Positions 25,332-33,374 of a DNA stretch of 64,000 nt are shown piece by piece. Both the position numbers and the translations under genes were made by a program. This DNA comes from Nonomuraea endophytica. Its GTDB lineage: Bacteria > Actinomycetota > Actinomycetes > Streptosporangiales > Streptosporangiaceae. A model generated the notes under the pieces. The model was not told where the DNA came from. It searched no databases and saw only the letters and a list, made by a program, of their open reading frames with translations. Positions within the stretch are counted from its first letter, which is position 1. Every line of letters starts with the position of its first letter. The stretch lies in contig NZ_JACHIN010000002.1 in NCBI RefSeq assembly GCF_014203235.1, forward strand, positions 365,245 through 429,244, given 5' to 3'.

Positions 25332-26255
25332 TCAGGTCACGGCGAAGTATGTGCGCACCACAGTGCCGCCCGCCCACGTGTGGACCCTGACCAGGTCGCT
25401 GAGCAGGTTGACGATGAGCAGCCCGCGCGAGCCGGCCATGCGCGGGTCGACCGGCCGGCGGCCGGCCAGCGGGTCGGTGATGTGGCCGGCGTCGCTGACC
25501 TCGCACACCAGGTGGCCGTTGTCGGTCCAGATGCGGACCAGGCCGGAGCCGCCGCCGTGGTCGAGGCTGTTGGCGCCGAGCTCGGCGATCACCAGCCGCA
25601 CGTCGTCGAGCCTGGTCCCGGTGAAGCCGGCCAGCGCGGCCTGGGAGGCGGCCAGCGCGCGGGCGGCGCCCAGGTTGGTGCTGTCGAAGCGGAGCGAGAT
25701 CGGCTCGATCGGCTCGGGGAACGGCCGGTTGTGCCAGGTGATCACCAGCTCGGGCGCGTAGGCGTCGCTGTGGCGCTCGCCGCCGGTGTCGCGTAGCACC
25801 GGGTGGGTGCGCTCGGCCTCGCTCAGCACGTCGGGCGCGAGCCGTTCCGCGTCGTAGGGGCACAGGATCGTGGCCTGCCGGCCGACGAAAGCGTAGTTGA
25901 TCAGCGCCTCGTGCTGGGCGCAGGCGGGGTATTCCTCCGGGGAGCGGCCCGGCCAGATGGGCTCGCCGACGATCCGCACCCGCTCGCCGTCGTGGCGGTC
26001 GGCGAAGTCGGTCAGCACGGCGGGGATGATCCGGCCCGGGTTGCGCCCGGCGTCGGCCATGTCCACGAGCATGACCCGCTCGGCGTCCCCGGCCAGGGCG
26101 GGGACGAGGACGGCCAGCCGTTCCGCGGGAACGGCGACCGCGACCGGCTCCATGCGCGCCAGCCCTTCGCGCACGAACGAGGTGATGGCAGAGACGTACT
26201 CCCGGTCGCCTCGGTAGAAGAGGGCCGGGTGCGCGAAAGGGTCCGCCAGCATCAA
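25332..26255 (-). CDS. MEDS-domain plus HATPase anti-sigma-like sensor
   Basis: 307-residue cytoplasmic protein. The N-terminal half (about 1-165) matches the MEDS/DcmR-type sensory domain (HPALFYRGDREYVSAITSFV, EALINYAF). The C-terminal half is a GHKL ATPase of the RsbW/SpoIIAB type, with N-box LVIAELGANSLDHG, CEVSDAGHITDP and GSRGLLIVNLLSD. Actinobacteria have many such proteins acting as anti-sigma kinases or phosphate-relay switches. It could be the missing kinase for the STAS/sigma pair at 19-20 kb, but the distance makes that only a suggestion. Confidence 0.88.
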   Translation of the reverse strand: MMLADPFAHPALFYRGDREYVSAITSFVREGLARMEPVAVAVPAERLAVLVPALAGDAERVMLVDMADAGRNPGRIIPAVLTDFADRHDGERVRIVGEPIWPGRSPEEYPACAQHEALINYAFVGRQATILCPYDAERLAPDVLSEAERTHPVLRDTGGERHSDAYAPELVITWHNRPFPEPIEPISLRFDSTNLGAARALAASQAALAGFTGTRLDDVRLVIAELGANSLDHGGGSGLVRIWTDNGHLVCEVSDAGHITDPLAGRRPVDPRMAGSRGLLIVNLLSDLVRVHTWAGGTVVRTYFAVT

Positions 26256-26432
26256 GCCACACGTTACTCCGAGCTGATGACTTCAAGGCTTTCTGATGGG
26301 TATCTCTCCGGTGTGAAGAGAATTCAGATCGTGCGGCGCCCCCACCTCCCGCGCCGGCCGCTTCCCCTCGATCTGCGCACGCCCTCGGGAAGGAAGCTCC
26401 CGTTCTGAGGACTGCGAACCTATGCTCGAGCC

Positions 26433-26981
26433 ATGTCGGAATTGCACGTGCGCGTCGCCGACGAGGATCGGGATCGCACCGCCCAGCAGTTGCAGCACGC
26501 CTTCGCCGAGGGCCGCCTCACCCCCGCCGAACTGGACGAGCGGCTGAGCCTCGTCTTCTCCGGCCGGACCTACGGCGACCTGCTCGCGGTCGTCTCGGAT
26601 CTGCCCGCGGCCTCCACCGCCGAGGAGACCGTCCACCTGGAGACGAAGAACGGCCACGTGAAGCGCTCCGGTGACTGGGACGTGCCCCGCCACCTGCGCG
26701 TCACGTCCAAGTACGGCAGCGTCGACCTCGACTTCTCCGAGGCGGTCCTGTCGCATCCCGTGGTGGACATCGTGTTCGATCTCACGTACGGCTCCGCCAG
26801 CGTCGTCCTGCCGCCCGGCGCCTCGGCCAACGTGGACGACTTCGCCAACCAGTGGGGCTCGACCTCCTCCGACGTCCCCAGCCGGCCGCGTCCGGGCGTA
26901 CCGCACATCAGGGTCAGCGGCGAGAGCAAGTACGGCGCGCTGCGCGTGCGCTATCCGCGCAAGCGGTGGTTCACCCACTGA
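26433..26981 (+). CDS. DUF1707 domain protein
   Basis: 182 residues. The N-terminal DUF1707 helical domain reads VRVADEDRDRTAQQLQHAFA, with EGRLTPAELDERL. The C-terminal half is a beta-solenoid-like domain with repeated strand motifs (SKYGSVDLDFSEAV, LTYGSASVVLPPG, SKYGALRVRYP). No membrane helix is present, unlike many DUF1707 proteins. Its 3' end overlaps the convergent Rieske gene by 31 bases. Confidence 0.88.
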   Translation: MSELHVRVADEDRDRTAQQLQHAFAEGRLTPAELDERLSLVFSGRTYGDLLAVVSDLPAASTAEETVHLETKNGHVKRSGDWDVPRHLRVTSKYGSVDLDFSEAVLSHPVVDIVFDLTYGSASVVLPPGASANVDDFANQWGSTSSDVPSRPRPGVPHIRVSGESKYGALRVRYPRKRWFTH

Positions 26982-28054
26982 TGGAAGGCGGAGATGTGGT
27001 GCTCGCTGGGCACCAGCACGCCGCCCGCGCGGTAGGCGCGTGAGGACATGCCGGGCTGGGTCCGTTCGCAGGCGTCGAAGTCCTGCTCGTTGACCCGGTG
27101 GAAGAGCTCGACGGAGTGCGTGAGGTCTGCGCCCGCGGCCACCACGTCGGGGTGGTAGAGCCAGTCGCACTCCACGACCGTGCGGTCGGCGGCCAGCGGG
27201 AACATCCTGTGCATGATCACGTGGTCCGGCACGAGGTTGATGAAGACCTGCGGCTTGACGGTGATCGCGTAGTAGCGCCGGTCCTGCTCGTCGGAGACGC
27301 CGGGCAGCTTGCCGAAGCCTGCCCTGCCGTCGACGGTGAACCCCTCGACCCGCTCGGCGAACTCCGCGCCGTGGCCGACGTAGTACTGCGCCGCGTAGCC
27401 CCCGGCGAACTCGGGCAGCACCGCGGTCAGCTCCGGGTGGATGGTGGCGCAGTGGTAGCACTCCATGAAGTTCTCGACGATGAGCTTCCAGTTCGCCTGT
27501 ACGTCGTAGACGATGCGGCGGCCGAGTGCCAGCTTGTCGACGTGGTAATGCTCGATCGCGGCGGGGTCGCCGAGCCGTTCGGTGGCGGCGCCGGTGACGG
27601 TCTCCTCGAAGGAGGGCGGCTCGCCGGCCAGGCAGAGCCAGGCGTAGCCGAGCCATTCGCGCAGGTGGACGGGGATCAGGCCGTACTCGACGCGGTCGAT
27701 GTCCGGCATCTTCACCAGGTTGGGCGCGGCGACGAGCTTGCCGTCGAGGTCGTACGACCAGGCGTGGTAGACGCAGCGGATGGTCCGCTTGACCTCGCCT
27801 TCCGGCTCGGCGCACAGTTGCGCGCCCCGGTGCCGGCAGACATTGAGGAAGGCGCGTAAGACGCCGTCGCGGCCGCGCACGACGATCACACTCTCCCGGC
27901 CGATCCTGACGGTCTTGAAGGCGCCGGGCCGCGGGAGTTCGTCGGTCCTGACCGCGCAGAACCAGAGGTCTTCGAAGATCTTCTCCTGTTCCTCGCGGAA
28001 GATCTCGGGGTCGGTGTAGGAGCGACCGGGAAGGGTGGAGACCAGACTCGACAT
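26951..28054 (-). CDS. Rieske non-haem iron oxygenase alpha subunit (GbcA-like)
   Basis: 367-residue oxygenase subunit. The Rieske [2Fe-2S] motif is present as CRHRGAQLC ... CVYHAWSY. The catalytic domain has the mononuclear iron ligands in NWKLIVENFMECYHCATIHP (D/N-x-H-x4-H type). Closest family resemblance is to glycine-betaine and quaternary-amine monooxygenases (GbcA). No reductase gene is adjacent. The start at 28054 has GGGGAAAC just upstream. A 23-bp imperfect palindrome lies 10 bases upstream of the start and probably binds a repressor. Confidence 0.9.
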   Translation of the reverse strand: MSSLVSTLPGRSYTDPEIFREEQEKIFEDLWFCAVRTDELPRPGAFKTVRIGRESVIVVRGRDGVLRAFLNVCRHRGAQLCAEPEGEVKRTIRCVYHAWSYDLDGKLVAAPNLVKMPDIDRVEYGLIPVHLREWLGYAWLCLAGEPPSFEETVTGAATERLGDPAAIEHYHVDKLALGRRIVYDVQANWKLIVENFMECYHCATIHPELTAVLPEFAGGYAAQYYVGHGAEFAERVEGFTVDGRAGFGKLPGVSDEQDRRYYAITVKPQVFINLVPDHVIMHRMFPLAADRTVVECDWLYHPDVVAAGADLTHSVELFHRVNEQDFDACERTQPGMSSRAYRAGGVLVPSEHHISAFHQWVNHRLRG

Positions 28055-28063
28055 GTTTCCCCG

Positions 28064-28086
28064 CTTGTTGCGTATTACGCGACGAG
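28064..28086 (-). promoter_or_regulatory. 23-bp palindromic operator upstream of Rieske gene
   Basis: Centred on TTGCGTATTACGCGA; 19 of 23 positions are symmetric. It lies 10 bases upstream of the Rieske start codon, where a TetR- or GntR-like repressor would block transcription. No regulator gene is adjacent. Confidence 0.6.
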
Positions 28087-28128
28087 TTGCTCTATATGCG
28101 ACATCGTCGGGTCGGGTTCGCGAGCCTG

Positions 28129-28539
28129 TCAATAGGTGATCCGCCGGCGCAGGCGGGAGAACAACGGGTAGAGCAGGACGAGGCCGATCAGGACCAGCGC
28201 GAAGGTCAGGATCCACTCGTTCGAGCCGCCCTCGGTGTACACCTGCGCGGGGCGGCCCACGTCGACGGCTTTGAGCGCCTGGCCCTGGGCCATGGTGTCG
28301 CGGGCGCTGCCGTACAGGGAGACCTCGCGCGCGCCAGAGGCGGTGGCGAAGCGCCCGTACCACGCGCAGGCCTCATGGCCGCCCGGATGCGTCACGCACG
28401 ACAGGCGGCCCGCCGTGAACGTGCCCCAGGTTCCCTCGGCCCGCGCGGCGCGCACGACGGGCCCGAGGTTGGGGACGGCGAGCGCCAGCAGCAACGCGGC
28501 GGTCACCGTCGCCACGACGACGGTGAAACGGCTGTTCAC
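28129..28539 (-). CDS. Small two-helix membrane protein, unknown
   Basis: 136 residues. N-terminal hydrophobic helix (VVVATVTAALLLALAV), an extracellular loop of about 75 residues with two cysteines (SCVTHPGGHEAC) that may form a disulfide, then a C-terminal helix (ILTFALVLIGLVLLYPLF) and a basic tail. GTG start at 28539 forms a GTGA overlap with the upstream His-rich membrane gene, so the two products are probably made together. Function unknown. Confidence 0.78.
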   Translation of the reverse strand: MNSRFTVVVATVTAALLLALAVPNLGPVVRAARAEGTWGTFTAGRLSCVTHPGGHEACAWYGRFATASGAREVSLYGSARDTMAQGQALKAVDVGRPAQVYTEGGSNEWILTFALVLIGLVLLYPLFSRLRRRITY

Positions 28540-29081
28540 GCCCGCGCGCACGAGCAGGACATGCGCGCCCGCTCCTCCTTGTTCGGCCGGGCGTGCAGGA
28601 TCATCGCGACCACCATCGGGATGAAGACCACCGTGTTGTAGAACAGGTGCAGCTCGACTCGGGGGAAGATCAGCTGCGCGACGCTCGTCTGCACCGGCCG
28701 GCCCGCCAGGAACCAGCCCGACTGCACCTGGATGAGCAACAGCAGGTGCTCGACGTGGTGCCAGATCTGGATGCCCAGGGCGATGTTCCACCACAGCCGG
28801 GCGCGCCCCACGAATCCCTTGCGCAGCACCCAGAGCGCCACGAGCATGACCAGCGCGTAGCCGTAGTGCAGCGCCTCCGAGGTGACCAGCCAGGGGAAGA
28901 ACTGCCCCAGCACTCCCCTGGCCTCCGGCACGGGCCAGCCCAGCACCCAGATCTGGACCGCCTGCACGATGTGCTCGGCCCAGTGCGCGAGCACGACGAA
29001 CAGGAACACGTTCAGCGCGGTCCGGTGACGGGGACCGTTGAGCGTCCCGGTCAGGCCCGTCGACATCGGTATGGCGGTCAT
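28536..29081 (-). CDS. Polytopic membrane protein with conserved His clusters
   Basis: About 181 residues and four to five membrane helices. Histidines cluster at helix ends: VLAHWAEHIVQ, EALHYGY, IWHHVEHLLLL and VELHLFYNTVV. This resembles the metal-binding His boxes of membrane di-iron or haem proteins, but no known family could be assigned. The start at 29081 (MTAIP) has GGAGGG a few bases upstream; 29084 is also possible. It overlaps the two-helix protein gene downstream. It lies near a Rieske oxygenase on the same strand, though about 75 bases and an operator separate the units. Confidence 0.75.
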   Translation of the reverse strand: MTAIPMSTGLTGTLNGPRHRTALNVFLFVVLAHWAEHIVQAVQIWVLGWPVPEARGVLGQFFPWLVTSEALHYGYALVMLVALWVLRKGFVGRARLWWNIALGIQIWHHVEHLLLLIQVQSGWFLAGRPVQTSVAQLIFPRVELHLFYNTVVFIPMVVAMILHARPNKEERARMSCSCARA

Positions 29082-29140
29082 CATCCCTCCAACGCGTGGA
29101 CAGCCGCACCTGTTGTACGGCCCGGCCACGCGTCAGGGAT

Positions 29141-30493
29141 TCAGTCCTCCGGCGTGATCTTGGTGGGATCCACCTGGGTGACCCGGCCCACGAAGATCCA
29201 GTTGATGAACCACAGGACCACGCCCAGCCCGATGAGGGCCGCCGCCCGCAGGTAGATGTCCGCGCCCCTGCCGGTCAGCGGCAGCGCCAGGAACAGGCAC
29301 ACCACAGCGCCGAGCACCGGCGCCCAGGTCGGCGCCCGGTAGTGGTCGTGGCCGACGTCGTCCCTGCGCAGGATCAGCACGCAGACGTTGACCAGCGCGA
29401 ACACCAGCAGCAACAACAGCACGGTGGTGTCGGCCAGCGGCGCCACGTCGCCCGTCGAGACCAGGATCGCCGCGATCGCGATCGTGAACACGATGGCGAT
29501 CCACGGAGTGGACCTGGTCGGGTGAACCGTGCCGAAGAACGGGGGGATGATGCGCTGGCGGGCCATGCCGTACACGAGCCTGGAGGCCATCAGCATGTTG
29601 ATCAGCGCGGTGTTGCCGACGGCGAGCAGCGCGATCAGCGCGAAGAGCTTCGGCGGGAAGGCCAGCCCCGCGACCTTCACCACCTCCAGCAGCGGGCCCG
29701 AGGACTCCATCAGCGTCTTGGTGTCGACGAGCATGGTCGCCGTGAACGCCACCGCCATGTAGATCACCGCGGCCACGATCAGGCCGCCGAACAGGGCGCG
29801 CGGGAAGTCCTTCTGCGGGTTCTTGGCCTCCTCGGCCAGGTTGACCGAGTCCTCGAAGCCGAGCAGGGCGTAGAAGGCCAGCGCGGTGCCGCCGAGGACG
29901 CCGAGGAAGGCGCCGTTGGCCGGGTGGAACTCGATCGCCCTGGCCGGCTCGCCGTCCCCGGAGAAGAGCGCGAAGATGCCGATGGCCACGATCACCAGCA
30001 GGCCGAACGCCTCGATGATGGTCAGGGCCACGTTCACCTTGACGGACTCCGAAATTCCGGCGAAGTTCACCAGAGCCACCAGGGCCAGGAAGATGAACGC
30101 GCCGACGAGCACCGGCAGCGTCACGAACTCGGCCAGATAGCGACCGCCGAAAGCCCTGGCCGCCGCGCTCGCCGAGGTGATGCCGCTCATCATCACGGTG
30201 AACGCCACGATGAAGGTGACGAACGGGATGCCGAACGCCTTGTTGACATACAGCGCCGCTCCGGCCGCCTGAGGGTATTTACCGACCAGTTCGGCATAGG
30301 CCGTGGCGGTCAGCGCGGCGAGCACGAACGCCACCAGGAACGGCAGCCACAGCGCCCCTCCAACATGCCCGGCGACCTTCCCGACCAGCGCATATATGCC
30401 CGCGCCGAGAATGTCACCGACGACGAACAGGAGCAGGACCCGGCGGCCGATGACCCGCTTCAGTGAGTGTTGTTCTACCTGACCAGTGCTCAT
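29141..30493 (-). CDS. APC family amino acid permease
   Basis: 450-residue transporter with about twelve membrane segments. N-terminal helix 1 carries LLFVVGDILGAGIYALVGK with the substrate-site GAG motif, and helix 6 is ALLGFEDSVNLAEEAKNPQ-like. Closest in pattern to cationic amino acid or gamma-aminobutyrate exchangers. It begins upstream of the His-rich membrane pair, which starts 60 bases after its stop on the same strand. Substrate unknown. Confidence 0.9.
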   Translation of the reverse strand: MSTGQVEQHSLKRVIGRRVLLLFVVGDILGAGIYALVGKVAGHVGGALWLPFLVAFVLAALTATAYAELVGKYPQAAGAALYVNKAFGIPFVTFIVAFTVMMSGITSASAAARAFGGRYLAEFVTLPVLVGAFIFLALVALVNFAGISESVKVNVALTIIEAFGLLVIVAIGIFALFSGDGEPARAIEFHPANGAFLGVLGGTALAFYALLGFEDSVNLAEEAKNPQKDFPRALFGGLIVAAVIYMAVAFTATMLVDTKTLMESSGPLLEVVKVAGLAFPPKLFALIALLAVGNTALINMLMASRLVYGMARQRIIPPFFGTVHPTRSTPWIAIVFTIAIAAILVSTGDVAPLADTTVLLLLLVFALVNVCVLILRRDDVGHDHYRAPTWAPVLGAVVCLFLALPLTGRGADIYLRAAALIGLGVVLWFINWIFVGRVTQVDPTKITPED

Positions 30494-30602
30494 GACCTTG
30501 GACTACCCAGGACTGTCACCACTGATGTTGGCAATGTGCAAGCGAGATTCAAGGAATGGTCCATAATGTCCCTTCGTCTCTACACCTACGAAGGGCACAA
30601 CC

Positions 30603-30983
30603 ATGACTTCCTCCCGCCGTCGCATCGCCATCACGATCGCGACGCTGACTCTTGCCGGACTCGCGACCGCCTGTGGCGCGGTCGACAAGGCCGTGGACTG
30701 CAACACGGCCGCTCAGGAGGTCACCAAGATCTCCAATGAGTTCACCCAGTCCATGGCCACCGCCGCCACCGACCCCGACGCCTTCAACAAGGCGAGCGAG
30801 GAGGCCGCGGGCAAGGTCAAGACCTTGGCCGGCAAGTACGACGGCGAGCTCGCCGCTGCGCTCAACGATCTGGCCAGCGGGTTCGAGGGCATGAAGATGG
30901 ACAAGAACAACCCTGCCTCCGCGATGGACGGCGTCAACAAGCTGCAGGGCTTCACCACCAAGATCCAGAGCGCCTGCAGCTGA
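30603..30983 (+). CDS. Small secreted lipoprotein, unknown
   Basis: 126 residues. Lipoprotein signal MTSSRRRIAITIATLTLAGL ending at lipobox LATAC, acylated Cys near residue 24. The mature part is a predicted alpha-helical bundle (TQSMATAATDPDAFNKASEE, LAAALNDLASGFEGMK) with one further Cys pair (DCNTA and the C-terminal ACS) that could bridge the two ends. Followed by a hairpin terminator. Family not recognised. Confidence 0.85.
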   Translation: MTSSRRRIAITIATLTLAGLATACGAVDKAVDCNTAAQEVTKISNEFTQSMATAATDPDAFNKASEEAAGKVKTLAGKYDGELAAALNDLASGFEGMKMDKNNPASAMDGVNKLQGFTTKIQSACS

Positions 30984-30994
30984 TCCCCTGAGCC

Positions 30995-31042
30995 CACGGC
31001 CGCCGCACCGCCTGTGGGGGGCAGCGCGGCGCGGCGGCCGTG
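30995..31042 (+). terminator. Hairpin terminator after lipoprotein gene
   Basis: 12-bp perfect outer stem CACGGCCGCCGC / GCGGCGGCCGTG enclosing a 24-base GC-rich loop, 12 bases after the stop. Confidence 0.75.
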
Positions 31043-31098
31043 TCGGAGGCCTCAGCTCTTCAGCTCATAGCCATCGAACGACTACTTTGCGGCTCTCG

Positions 31099-31383
31099 CT
31101 AATCACACTTTCTAACCTCGAAGGCGTACCCCTCATCCTCGTAATATGAATTGGGGTAGCCGCTTCCAATCAAAGAGATTGTGCGACTGGCGGCAGCCGC
31201 TTCCGCCGCTCGTTTCCGAGTGGCATTGCCCGCCGGATAGGTATAGACGCTGTCAAGCCAGCATGCCAGGACAGCAGGCGGCTTGGATACGACGTTTTCG
31301 CTGGTAGCGCCCGCCTGACCCACCGAAGCGAAACCGAATGCAACCGTTGCGGCGGCAAGCACGAATACGGCTCTCAACTTCAC
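31099..31383 (-). CDS. Small secreted protein, unknown, in lower-GC segment
   Basis: 94 residues. GTG start at 31383, chosen because GAGGAGG lies 5 bases upstream; a longer frame would hide the signal peptide. Sec signal MKLRAVFVLAAATVAFG with likely cleavage after GQAGA. The mature domain of about 65 residues has two cysteines (LACWLD and the C-terminal RKCD) and an aromatic YPNSYYEDEGYAFE stretch. The gene and its upstream region are visibly lower in GC than their neighbours, suggesting transfer or a young gene. Confidence 0.72.
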   Translation of the reverse strand: MKLRAVFVLAAATVAFGFASVGQAGATSENVVSKPPAVLACWLDSVYTYPAGNATRKRAAEAAAASRTISLIGSGYPNSYYEDEGYAFEVRKCD

Positions 31384-31565
31384 AGCAACCTCCTCGAAAA
31401 TCGACGTCCTACGCATTTCATTACAACCCGCTCCCGGGGGATGATCAAGAGCGCGGCAAAGGTGTGTTACCTTTTCGTTATTCGCGTGCTTCGGTAATTG
31501 AGAAATCACGCTCTGCGGCGGATGGCGACAGCCCTGTACTCTTGCTGCCCGTGACGGCGGAGATC

Positions 31566-32999
31566 ATGACGGCGGAAACCGTGACGACACGCGGCCGCCG
31601 GCTTCCGCGGCACCGGTACCGGGTCGGGCTGATCGTCCTGGTGGCCGCGGCGGCGTACTCCGTGATCGGGCTGGTGAAGCTGGCCACGTTCAGGGCGAGT
31701 ACCTACGATCTGGTCATCGTCGACCAGGCGGTGCGTAACTACTCGCGCTTCCGGCCGCCGTACATCCCCGTCGTGGGCGGGTGGCACGACCGGGGGATGG
31801 ACTACCTCCAGATCGTCGACCACTTCTCGCCGATCTACGCGCTGCTGGCGCCGTTCTACTGGATCCACGACGGGCCCGGCTCGCTGATCGTCGCGCAGGC
31901 GCTGTTGTTCGCGGCGGCGATTCCGTTCCTGTGGTTGTTCACGCGGCGGGTGCTCGGGATCGGGCCCGCTTACCTGGTCTCCGTCGCCTATGCGCTGTCG
32001 TGGCCGGTGGCGCAGGCGATCGCGTTCGACGCGCACGAGGTCATGTTCGTGCCGCTGCTGACCGCCATCATGATCGAGCGCTACCAGGCGGGACGGTTTC
32101 TGCCCGCCTTCCTGGCGATGTTCGGGCTCCTCCTGGTCAAGGAGGACATGGGGCTGATGGTGATCGGGTTCGGCCTCTACCTGTTCGTCGTCGGCGACCG
32201 CTTCCGCGGCCTCTGCTGCGCGGTGATCGGCGCGGCCGGGGTCATGCTCACCCGGGGCGCGATCATCCCCATGCTCGGCGGCGACACCTCCGACTTCTGG
32301 GCCTACAACCACCTCGGGCCCGACCTGCCCGGCGCGCTGCTCGGCATCCTGCGCGACCCGCTCGGAACACTGCTGCTGCCCTTCAGCGCCGAGGCCAAGG
32401 TCGACACGTTGTTCCTGCTGGTGTGGCCGACGCTGCTGCTGTGCCTGCTGTCGCCGCTGTCGCTGATCGCGCTGCCGCACGTGCTGGAACGGATGCTCTC
32501 GGACCGGGAGCTGTGGTGGCAGGCCGACTTCCAGTACAGCGCGTTCACGGTGATCATCCTGTTCTGCGCGGGGGTGGATGGTCTCGCCCGGTTGCAGCGG
32601 TGGCTGGGGCGCAAGGACCTCGCTGTGGTGTGGTCGGCGGCGGTGCTGGTGGTCGCGATCACCCTTGTGCCGCGCTTCGCCCTCGACCAGCTCTACCACT
32701 CGGACTTCTACAAGGGCGACCAGGCCAAGATCGTGGCTGCTCGGGAGGCGGTGGCGAAGATCCCGGACGGGGTGGTGGTCGAGGCCGCCAACAGCTTCGG
32801 GCCATCGTTGACGGGGCGTACGACGGTGCTGCTGTGGACGGCCAAGTCGCACAACGCGCCTTGGGTGATCGCGGACACGTCGCGCTGGGAGTTCCCCTTC
32901 GGCTCAGCCGACGACCAACGCGCCCAGGTCGCCGTCCTCCTCTCCCAGGGCTACACCACCATCTTCGACCGCGACGGCGTGATCGTCCTTCGCCGCTGA
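31566..32999 (+). CDS. DUF2079 family polytopic membrane protein
   Basis: 477-residue membrane protein of the DUF2079 family, related in layout to GT-C type glycosyltransferases of unknown specificity. Helix 1 (VGLIVLVAAAAYSVIGLV) is followed by the conserved loop YDLVIVDQAVRNYSRF and DYLQIVDHFSPIYALLAP. FDAHEVMFVPLL and LVKEDMGL carry conserved acidic residues in a loop facing outward. About ten helices. ATG at 31566 preferred (GGCGGAG upstream); an in-frame GTG at 31551 lacks a ribosome site. Confidence 0.87.
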   Translation: MTAETVTTRGRRLPRHRYRVGLIVLVAAAAYSVIGLVKLATFRASTYDLVIVDQAVRNYSRFRPPYIPVVGGWHDRGMDYLQIVDHFSPIYALLAPFYWIHDGPGSLIVAQALLFAAAIPFLWLFTRRVLGIGPAYLVSVAYALSWPVAQAIAFDAHEVMFVPLLTAIMIERYQAGRFLPAFLAMFGLLLVKEDMGLMVIGFGLYLFVVGDRFRGLCCAVIGAAGVMLTRGAIIPMLGGDTSDFWAYNHLGPDLPGALLGILRDPLGTLLLPFSAEAKVDTLFLLVWPTLLLCLLSPLSLIALPHVLERMLSDRELWWQADFQYSAFTVIILFCAGVDGLARLQRWLGRKDLAVVWSAAVLVVAITLVPRFALDQLYHSDFYKGDQAKIVAAREAVAKIPDGVVVEAANSFGPSLTGRTTVLLWTAKSHNAPWVIADTSRWEFPFGSADDQRAQVAVLLSQGYTTIFDRDGVIVLRR

Positions 33000-33050
33000 G
33001 CTTTTTGCTCTCTTTGTGCGCGGCGCTTCACGATGTGCGGGTCTTTTTGG

Positions 33051-33145
33051 CGTTACGGCAAGCCGCCCCCACGCCACCCGCCGACGCTGGCGGGCGCCGA
33101 TCGTGGGGGTCGCTTCTCACGTCGGACGTGGTCCCCGCCGTCACG
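33051..33145. repeat. Dispersed inverted-repeat element, copy 1
   Basis: A 95-bp element bounded by CGTTACGGC (33051-33059) and GCCGTCACG (33137-33145), which pair over 8 of 9 positions. Inside is a nested hairpin (CCCCACG with CGTGGGG around CCCGCC/GGCGGG). A related copy lies at 62652-62743. Both begin CGTTACGGCAAGCC and end with a GTCGGACG...GCCGTnACG segment, and both sit shortly after a stop codon behind a T-rich stretch. REP- or MITE-like. Confidence 0.6.
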
Positions 33146-33343
33146 GCCCCCGTGTGGGAGTCGTCGTGGCCCCCCGTGTGGGGAGGTCGCGGCTCCCTGT
33201 GAGAGTCGTCGCGGTGCCCATGTGGAAGCCGTCGCGCGCACGTGGGGGAAGGCGTCGCGGCGCCCATGCGGAAGGCGTCGCGCGCACGTGTGGGAAGGCG
33301 TCGCGGCGCCCGTGTGAAAGGCCTCGCCGTGCCCGTTCGGGAA
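33137..33343. repeat. Degenerate 23-bp tandem repeat array
   Basis: About nine units with a 23-bp period and a consensus close to GGCGTCGCGGCGCCCATGTGGAA. The best units lie from 33205 to 33320 and alternate between two subtypes, one with GCGGCGCCC and one with GCGCGCACG. The array fills the gap between the dispersed repeat and the next start codon. No gene is seen in 33000-33374. Confidence 0.75.
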
Positions 33344-33374
33344 TCTGTCGGTGGCGTTCGGCAGACTCCTTCCC

